Shown: positions 58,108 through 64,000 of the stretch, one piece after another
Layout: the number at the start of each line of letters is the position of its first letter
How positions within the stretch are numbered: the stretch's first letter is position 1
Source: Butyrivibrio sp. INlla18
GTDB lineage: Bacteria; Bacillota; Clostridia; Lachnospirales; Lachnospiraceae
NCBI RefSeq assembly: GCF_900103635.1
Contig: NZ_FMXK01000013.1
Span: 1 to 64,000 of the forward strand
DNA: 64,000 nt
Reading direction: 5' to 3'
Notes under the pieces: model-generated
The model's database searches: none
Told to the model about the DNA's origin: nothing
What the model saw: the letters and a program-made list of their open reading frames with translations, nothing else
Position numbers and translations under genes: made by a program

Positions 58108-60603
58108 TTATGAATTCTCATTTATGTAGATTGAAAGTCTGCTCTGAATGATGTCGCATACCTCTTTGGCAGTCTTCTGACCACTAAAGAATGCGGAAGC
58201 CTCCTCAGAGATTATGTTGCTAACGTTCATGTTATAGCTCATAGCATAATGTGAGTTCTTGACAAGAGCGTCAACCTGATCTACGTCAGCCTGTGTAAGT
58301 ACTGGAACCTCAACCTCTTTATCACCAACGTAATAATACTCTTTGGATTCAACTTTGTTGCCATTTTCATCCTCGTAGTACTCAGCCTCCATGGCTTTTG
58401 CTTTCATCTTCTCATAACTTGACTCTCTTATAGGGAAGTCCCAATCAAGTGAATCCTGGAATTCCTCTGAAAGGAAGTACTTGATGAACTTCCAAGCACC
58501 ATCAGCGTTCTTGGACTGAGCTGAGATGCAAAGTCTTGTTCCAGGATAGATGACTGATGTGTAATGAGATCCTGGGAATCCTATAAAGGACACATCTTCA
58601 CCAAAGACTACATATCTAATTCTTTTAAATGAATCAAATCCATAGAGGCTAGTTTGGTTAAAGAGGGCCTCATCTGATCTATAGGCTGTGTCATAATCCA
58701 TGTAATCATCTTCCTGATATTCTTCTGGGAAATCTTTCATGAATTCCATAAGCTCAACAAACTCGTCGCTATTAAAACTGCAAGTCTTGTTGGACCAGTC
58801 AATATAATCAGGACCAGCAAAAGCTACGCCATAATCAAGCATATCTTTTCTAAGGTTCATTCCAAAAGCATTAGCCTTCTTTATACCCTTAGCTTCGATG
58901 ATATTCTTGTAATCCTCCATAGTAAGAAGGTCCTGGCCCTTTACAAGTGATGCCTTACAAGCAACTGTAGCAATTTCAAAGTAAGGAACTACCTGATACA
59001 TCTTGTCTCCAGTCTTGAATGCATCCATGATATTATCAATGTACTTGGCATCTGCAATGTCAGGATCAGAGCTAAAATATGGTGCCACATCAAGGAAAAG
59101 TCCCTTGTTAATATAACTCTCTACTGGGCTTTCAAGGTCAAAAGCCATAATGTCAGCCACGTTACCAGATGCAATATCAAGGTTAAATCTCTTTATACCA
59201 GCATCATAGTCATCTTCTGTATCATAAGTTGAGTAGTCAACGAATTTAATCTTGTACTCATCATTGTCCTTATTAAACTTAACTGCAGCCTGTCTCACAT
59301 TATAATCAATATACGCTCCAGCAAGAGTGATGATCTGTCTGTCCTTGACCTGATCAGCTGGAACCTTTGTAAGTCTGGTCAAAGTAAAGTTGTAGTCAAA
59401 ATCCGGTACAAGTGCAACCAGCTCTGTATCGCTTACAGCAACGGCATTATTAAGGTTATATGTAATAGAAAGATCTGAATCTATGTAATCAAGGAGTTTT
59501 ACAAGCTTATCAGATTTAAGGTCATAACCGTAAATTGCTGTATCATCAGCGCAATAAATGTCGTAGCCATTACCGCCAAAGAAGGTGTAATAGTTAGTGT
59601 TTGAAAAGACTTCTGACTTATGGCCAATATCTTTGGCATCAAAATCAAGAGTTCCTACAATCCTGCCTTCATCTGTATAACCTGTTACAAAGATATCTCC
59701 ATTGTAACCTCTAGTAACTTCAAAATTAGATCCTGTGTATTTGCTATTAAGGTCAATAATTGTTGTAAAGCCCTTATCTTCATCATATGTAGCAATACCC
59801 TGATTAGAGCTTAAGATAACTCCATGTTCCTCAGAATATGCAATGCCATATGCTGCATAATAATCACCCTCTGCAACATCCTCACCGAGCTTTATGCTAT
59901 AAACCTCGTTACCAGCATTATCATACTTAACAAGTGTGTACTCTTCGTCCACCTCCTCATCGTAGTAATGCTCCCCAGCATATCCATCATCACCATCTTC
60001 ATCTACAGCTTCAGGATCTGTATCCCCTGAAGAAGCTTCTGTACTAGCGTCACTTGCAACAGTGTCCTTAGAAGAAACAATTTCTTTATCTTCCTCTTCT
60101 GAGGCTGATTCTGAGGTTGCTTCTGAAGCTGTAGATGCAGATGCCTCAGATGAAGCCTCTTCGCCAGCTTCTTCATCCTCAGAGGCCTCAGTATATCCTG
60201 CGCCATCAAACCAGTTATACTTGGCCTTTACCGCATAGAAGTTACCTTCGGAATCAAAATCAATGTAGCTAAAACTCTCATCATTTTTAGCTGGAATCTT
60301 AAACGACTTAACATCTGATCCATCAGAATTAAATGAATAGATTACTGTTTCTCCCTCATCACCATAGTAGGTACCATAGATTCTATCCCCAACAATCCTA
60401 AGACTATTCATTCTATCTGGATTAAGACCATCAATAATTATGTCCTCAGATGCAAACACATAATCTTTTGAAGCTTTTGTAGCATCACCCAAGATGCTTT
60501 CTTCATCTTGCTTCCCCTTACCACAACCAGTTACTAGAGATACTGACATTGCAAGTACAAGAGAAACACTGGTTATTCTTTTAAAAATATCTCTCTTTTT
60601 CAT
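58108..60603 (-). CDS. Lipoprotein fusing a propeller-like region to a family-1 solute-binding domain
   Basis: The 831-residue precursor has a lipoprotein signal ending LVTGC27. Residues about 45-420 contain repeated beta strand units (such as GDRIYGTYYGDEG, EGNFYAVKAKYN and GDIFVTGYTDEG) resembling blades of a beta-propeller, but interrupted at about 130-215 by an acidic Ser/Glu/Ala linker. From about 425 a carbohydrate-type solute-binding protein follows (RQAAVKFNKDNDEYKI, DIASGNVADIMAFD, WKFIKYFLSEEFQ). It is the last gene of the cluster with a MacB-like protein, a HlyD-type adaptor and a MalG-type permease. The N-terminal fold is inferred from pattern only. Confidence 0.78.
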   Translation of the reverse strand: MKKRDIFKRITSVSLVLAMSVSLVTGCGKGKQDEESILGDATKASKDYVFASEDIIIDGLNPDRMNSLRIVGDRIYGTYYGDEGETVIYSFNSDGSDVKSFKIPAKNDESFSYIDFDSEGNFYAVKAKYNWFDGAGYTEASEDEEAGEEASSEASASTASEATSESASEEEDKEIVSSKDTVASDASTEASSGDTDPEAVDEDGDDGYAGEHYYDEEVDEEYTLVKYDNAGNEVYSIKLGEDVAEGDYYAAYGIAYSEEHGVILSSNQGIATYDEDKGFTTIIDLNSKYTGSNFEVTRGYNGDIFVTGYTDEGRIVGTLDFDAKDIGHKSEVFSNTNYYTFFGGNGYDIYCADDTAIYGYDLKSDKLVKLLDYIDSDLSITYNLNNAVAVSDTELVALVPDFDYNFTLTRLTKVPADQVKDRQIITLAGAYIDYNVRQAAVKFNKDNDEYKIKFVDYSTYDTEDDYDAGIKRFNLDIASGNVADIMAFDLESPVESYINKGLFLDVAPYFSSDPDIADAKYIDNIMDAFKTGDKMYQVVPYFEIATVACKASLVKGQDLLTMEDYKNIIEAKGIKKANAFGMNLRKDMLDYGVAFAGPDYIDWSNKTCSFNSDEFVELMEFMKDFPEEYQEDDYMDYDTAYRSDEALFNQTSLYGFDSFKRIRYVVFGEDVSFIGFPGSHYTSVIYPGTRLCISAQSKNADGAWKFIKYFLSEEFQDSLDWDFPIRESSYEKMKAKAMEAEYYEDENGNKVESKEYYYVGDKEVEVPVLTQADVDQVDALVKNSHYAMSYNMNVSNIISEEASAFFSGQKTAKEVCDIIQSRLSIYINENS

Positions 60604-60606
60604 AAC

Positions 60607-61881
60607 TTAACTCCTCTCTTTTGCCTCTTTTTCATCTTTCTTTTGCTTTTGTTTTACTTCAAAGTCGTATTTTTTGTCGGACAGAGTCTTAACGATGCCA
60701 GAAACTGTCCATGTTTTGTGTCTATATAGATAAACCACATATACAGAGAACATGCATATTACAATGAGCTTACATATCCATCTGATAGCGAAAAGAACTA
60801 CCAATATATCTTCATAGCCCCTTGCAAGGTTCTCCCAATATGGATAAAAGATTGCCTTATTCCACATGCTCCTTGTACCAAAGCTTGTCAGTATGTCATA
60901 CATAGAAAAAGCTGAAAATCTCTCAGTATTATCTACTATTGAAATGTATCTATCATCAAGAGCGGCGCTCTCTTTGACTATAGTCTTTACAATGCCGTCA
61001 ACTGGGCTTGGCATCACAACTTCATAACAGTTAATGCCTCCTGTAAGAGCAGTCTTACCATCTTCTGAAATCTCTACTTTCTCTGCTCTGCCGCTTAGGA
61101 TAGCTCCATATTTACAAAGGCTATCGTATGAGATGTAGGCTAGTCCCCCTTGCTGACCGGCTGCAGTCCTCATCTTGCCTTCCTGCCTCTTAACAACACC
61201 AGAAATGTAATGAGGAACATCACCTATTGTGACCATCTGACCCACTACTTCGTTTGAACCAAAGAGCTGCCAGGAAAGATCTTCATCAATAACGATCTGA
61301 TCCTTCATAAGGGCATCCTTGTTGTAGTAGCTCCCGCTTACAAGCTCAAGTGGGTGAAAGAGAAAAAAATCGCCGAAGGTCCCTATTGCTGTAACCTTAT
61401 CTGCAGTCTTTCCTTCAAAAGATATTGATACAAGCCCCTGAGCACTATAACAGCTAGAATATAGCTTGGTGTCATCTACAGGCGCCTCAGTATCTTCAGA
61501 TGCGCCATTATCACCGATCTTTTGAGTTTCTACGATCCGTGGATCTTTTTGTGGCTTTGGATCGTCGTCATCTTGCTCTTCTACGATTCCCGCATCAGTC
61601 ATCTTGGATTCCATAACGTACTCCATCTTCTTGATGAAGTCCGTATCGATCATCTGATCCTCGGTAAAAAAGATACTGACCTGAGCCATCTTTTTGCCAT
61701 CAGAAGACCACCTGTCTGCTGCGCTCTGTTCAGGAAGCTTGTGTATAAGAGCTCTGCTGATAAAACCAAGTACAAGATCTAATAAGATCAGCGTAATGAC
61801 AATGATGAAAGCTTTACTCTTTATGATCTTTAGTATTTTGTTTTTTATCTTTTCTTTATCAAGATTCTTAAAAAACTTCAT
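60607..61881 (-). CDS. Membrane protein with MacB-periplasmic-core-like domain
   Basis: The 424-residue protein has one N-terminal helix (about 24-46), about 310 extracytoplasmic residues, and one C-terminal helix (about 365-392), then a basic, charged tail. The outer region has the pattern typical of MacB_PCD/FtsX-class permeases: GSYYNKDALMKDQIVIDED, then LFGSNEVVGQMVTIGD and YISGVVKRQEG. Unlike those permeases it lacks the usual three C-terminal helices, so it is a reduced form, perhaps partner of a channel. An acidic stretch with DDDD lies near 105. It overlaps the HlyD gene as TAATG. Low confidence in the exact family. Confidence 0.6.
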   Translation of the reverse strand: MKFFKNLDKEKIKNKILKIIKSKAFIIVITLILLDLVLGFISRALIHKLPEQSAADRWSSDGKKMAQVSIFFTEDQMIDTDFIKKMEYVMESKMTDAGIVEEQDDDDPKPQKDPRIVETQKIGDNGASEDTEAPVDDTKLYSSCYSAQGLVSISFEGKTADKVTAIGTFGDFFLFHPLELVSGSYYNKDALMKDQIVIDEDLSWQLFGSNEVVGQMVTIGDVPHYISGVVKRQEGKMRTAAGQQGGLAYISYDSLCKYGAILSGRAEKVEISEDGKTALTGGINCYEVVMPSPVDGIVKTIVKESAALDDRYISIVDNTERFSAFSMYDILTSFGTRSMWNKAIFYPYWENLARGYEDILVVLFAIRWICKLIVICMFSVYVVYLYRHKTWTVSGIVKTLSDKKYDFEVKQKQKKDEKEAKERS

Positions 61882-63398
61882 TACTCGTTTGCCAGCCTTA
61901 CTTGTTCTCCTGCCTTAACAGGTTTGTTTGATGTTGTGATAACGTACTCATAATTGTCGATAGCAGCTGTGATAGCTGAATTCTTGTCATCTGATGCAAC
62001 TACTGTTACATCTGCTCTTGTAGCTGTGTATCTGTTGCCAAGAGGACTAGATTTACTCTTAACTATGAGAACGAATTTACCATTTGAATCAGATTTGATA
62101 GCACTGTTAGGAACTATCATGTCGTAGTTCTGGGTTCTCTCACCAATTGCAAGAGAAAGAGTCTGACCTGGAGTAACCTCTGTACTCTCGATCTTAAATG
62201 TAAGAAGCTTTTTACCTGCAGGATCAGTCTTGTCGTTTTTGATCTGAGTAAGTGTTGCCTTAAAGTCTGAATTAAACTGCCATGCATTCTGTGGCTGTGC
62301 TGCATCGCCAACTTTTAGTTTAGCTGCCTGAGCATTTGTTACAGAAAAGCTTGTTGTCATATCTTTGCCATCAACCTGGATAACTGCGATAGTCTCATCA
62401 GCTGATGTAGACTCACCAGCAACCTTGGATATTGAGCTAACAGTACCTGCAACTGGTGCCTTTACTGATGAACCAACTGACTCAGATTCAAGCTTTGCAA
62501 TCTTTTCCTTCTGCTCTGCGATGGAATCGCGCTTTGCACAAAGAGAGATCTCAACATTGATACTCTTAAGCTGCTCTGTCTTTACTCTCTCAGCTTCTTT
62601 TAAAGCTGCGGCTGTCTTAGCTTTTTTCTCGGATGCTGTTGCAAGCTTCTGATCATAGCTAAAGCCTGACTGTGAGCTGTATGTAGAAAGCTGTGACTTA
62701 TCTCTTGTAAGCTCAGCTACGAAATTATTGAGCTCTACCACTCTGTCTTCATCGCCATCATTCTTGGCTTTCTCGATATCTACCTGAGCCTGTGCCAAAA
62801 GATACTCAGGAGTTGCTGTATTGTAGTTCATACCAGCCTGCTCATAAGCACGCAGCTGAGTAAGATAATCAATCTCTGCCTGAGCTGCGTTATCTTCTGC
62901 AAGGGCTGCATTATAAGTATCAAGAACACCCCCAACCTGCGCCTGATATGTGTCATAAGAAGCAGTCTTACCATTTCTTACATTTGTGATAACGCTGCTT
63001 GGAACATCTCCTGAAAAGAGCATCTGCTCATATTCAAGTTCCATTGTATCCAAAGTCTCTTTTGCCTTGGAAAGCTCTTCAGATTCCTTGTCCTCAAGAT
63101 AATAGATGACATCTCCGATCTCCACATGTGCGCCCTCTTTGACAGCAACGCCTGAGATCTTTCTAGTCTCTTTTACCGTGATATTGTATGGATCCTCAGC
63201 CGTTACAGTTCCTGAACCTCTGATCTGTGGACTAATGGTGCCCTCCTCGATCTGAACTGTTGCTACCTGAGGAAGCGAATAATTCATGATGGTGTTTGAA
63301 AAGAATGTAAGGATCAGCATAACTGTAAGGAATGCTATCGCTATATTCTTCACCATGTCTTTCCTGTTTACAGGCTTTTTTTCTAAATCCTTGGACAT
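61881..63398 (-). CDS. HlyD/MacA-type membrane fusion (periplasmic adaptor-like) protein
   Basis: The 505-residue protein has one N-terminal helix (about 17-36), a split lipoyl/barrel-sandwich domain (GTVTAEDPYNITVKETRKI and VKAPVAGTVSSISKVAGES), a long Glu/Ala/Lys coiled coil between (about 110-310), and a C-terminal beta domain. This is the layout of membrane fusion proteins that pair with ABC exporters. In a Gram-positive envelope such proteins span the wall space. Its stop codon overlaps the MacB-like gene, so the two are made together. It follows the MalG-type permease gene by 29 bases. Confidence 0.85.
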   Translation of the reverse strand: MSKDLEKKPVNRKDMVKNIAIAFLTVMLILTFFSNTIMNYSLPQVATVQIEEGTISPQIRGSGTVTAEDPYNITVKETRKISGVAVKEGAHVEIGDVIYYLEDKESEELSKAKETLDTMELEYEQMLFSGDVPSSVITNVRNGKTASYDTYQAQVGGVLDTYNAALAEDNAAQAEIDYLTQLRAYEQAGMNYNTATPEYLLAQAQVDIEKAKNDGDEDRVVELNNFVAELTRDKSQLSTYSSQSGFSYDQKLATASEKKAKTAAALKEAERVKTEQLKSINVEISLCAKRDSIAEQKEKIAKLESESVGSSVKAPVAGTVSSISKVAGESTSADETIAVIQVDGKDMTTSFSVTNAQAAKLKVGDAAQPQNAWQFNSDFKATLTQIKNDKTDPAGKKLLTFKIESTEVTPGQTLSLAIGERTQNYDMIVPNSAIKSDSNGKFVLIVKSKSSPLGNRYTATRADVTVVASDDKNSAITAAIDNYEYVITTSNKPVKAGEQVRLANE

Positions 63399-63427
63399 AA
63401 CATTTACTCCCTTTTATAAACTTTTTG

Positions 63428-64000
63428 TCATCCCTTAATGCCGCCCTGGTACGAGATTCCCTCTACCAGATAGTCCTCACCATATAGGAATATCAGAAGT
63501 GGTGGGACCAGATATATTACTGCAACCGCAAAGGCAAGTGATATCTCCCCTGAGTTGATCTTGGACAGGAACACTGAAAGCGGATGCAGATCAGTATTGG
63601 TCAAAAGAATCAGTGGCTGCTCCACCATGTTCCAAAAATCAAAAAATACTAAGATAGCAATTGATGCTATACCGCCCTTACAAAGTGGCATGTTGATCCT
63701 TGAAAAGATATACCACTCGCCAGCTCCGTCTATAGACGCCGCCTCTATGACTTCTGTAGGAATCCTTCGCATGAACTTGGTCAGAAGGTACACCGCAAAG
63801 GGTGAGAAGAATCCCGGAAGCCATATGGACCACCTTGTATCTATGATGCCAAGGGCCTTTGATACCAGGAAGTTTGGAACAAGTGTTACCTGATAAGGCA
63901 TCAGCATCATAATGATGTAGGCAAAGAAAATAACTCTTTTAACCTTGCTGTCGTATCTTGAAAAGCCGTAGGCTGCTAGGGTTGCGATACCCAGCTGTAC
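63428..64000 (-). CDS. Carbohydrate ABC transporter permease, MalG type (5' end beyond window)
   Basis: The frame is open to the window edge; at least 190 residues are present and the start is missing. The sequence contains the EAA loop typical of MalG-type permeases (EVIEAASIDGAGEWYIFSRI) and ends with the usual YLVEGISYQGGIKG C-terminus. It should pair with a MalF-type permease and an ATPase encoded upstream of the window. An in-frame ATG at 63910 is internal. It is the first visible gene of the 58.1-64 kb cluster and is transcribed into it. Confidence 0.9.
   Translation of the reverse strand, partial: VQLGIATLAAYGFSRYDSKVKRVIFFAYIIMMLMPYQVTLVPNFLVSKALGIIDTRWSIWLPGFFSPFAVYLLTKFMRRIPTEVIEAASIDGAGEWYIFSRINMPLCKGGIASIAILVFFDFWNMVEQPLILLTNTDLHPLSVFLSKINSGEISLAFAVAVIYLVPPLLIFLYGEDYLVEGISYQGGIKG

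Noticed and set aside
1..64000. CRISPR arrays, insertion sequences, prophage, tRNA or rRNA genes
   Set aside because: No regularly spaced repeats, transposase or integrase genes, or cloverleaf-type sequences were seen by eye; a tRNA scan was not run.

Overview
The window looks like part of the chromosome of a low-to-mid GC Firmicute of the family Lachnospiraceae, probably close to Butyrivibrio or Pseudobutyrivibrio. The grounds are: the Firmicute gene orders ylxM-ffh-rpsP-khpA and rplS-rbgA-rnhB-ylqG-ylqH-yraN; RNase J, TmcAL, YitT and a DUF512 protein beside der; lipoproteins with short MKKK signal peptides and acidic Ser/Ala/Glu linkers; and plant-polysaccharide functions (uronate catabolism, a CE2-like esterase). 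Genus placement is inference from gene content. No phage, insertion sequence, CRISPR array, tRNA or rRNA gene was seen.

Layout. 1-1050: a GC-rich non-coding element that looks like an ornate structured RNA, then a tetrahydrofolate riboswitch and the folate transporter folT. 1.1-5.5 kb: gpsA, plsY, der and a DUF512 radical-SAM-like gene (minus strand). 5.7-15 kb: prs, a two-component system with a CTTAAG-repeat operator, the YfiH-type gene pgeF, RNase J, and a DUF6044 membrane protein behind a promoter-leader-terminator module. 14.7-20.3 kb: yraN, ylqH, ylqG, rnhB, lepB, rbgA, lepB and rplS. 20.3-26.5 kb: a nucleoside uptake and salvage cluster (udp, BMP lipoprotein, ATPase, two permeases, cdd). 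26.6-30.3 kb: trmD-rimM and ylxM-ffh-rpsP-khpA. 30.3-34.4 kb: AraC regulator, GH25 protein, YitT and threonine ammonia-lyase, read through from ftsY. 34.4-41.3 kb: ftsY, smc, rnc, acpP, plsX, rpmF. 41.4-49.7 kb: thioesterase, CE2-like esterase with an AraC regulator, ackA divergent from tmcAL, a 703-residue protein with a cyclic-nucleotide-binding-like domain, and a lipoprotein. 49.7-54.9 kb: a uronate module (TIM-barrel isomerase, uxaA, uxaC, LacI regulator). 54.9-58 kb: mnmA, cobQ, mscL. 58.1-64 kb: an unusual membrane cluster made of a propeller/solute-binding lipoprotein, a MacB-periplasmic-domain-like protein, a HlyD-type adaptor and a MalG-type permease that runs off the window.

How it works together. 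Most of the window is the Firmicute housekeeping backbone from phospholipid and fatty-acid synthesis (plsX, acpP) through chromosome organisation (smc), protein targeting (ftsY, ffh) and ribosome assembly (rpsP, rimM, trmD, rplS, rbgA). Two accessory cassettes split this backbone: a nucleoside scavenging operon between rimM and rplS, and a four-gene AraC/GH25/YitT/IlvA block between ftsY and ylxM. Carbon control is visible at sites matching the LacI/CcpA consensus: a perfect match over the uxaA promoter, a one-mismatch match downstream of the uxaC promoter, and another one-mismatch match between ackA and tmcAL.

Best candidates for new biology: the structured RNA at about 60-190; the unexplained leader and terminator ahead of the DUF6044 gene; the 703-residue protein at 46734-48845; and the mixed sugar-ABC, HlyD and MacB-like operon at the right end, whose lipoprotein appears to carry a beta-propeller interrupted by a long acidic linker. 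All functions are assigned by reading motifs by eye; no database search was run.
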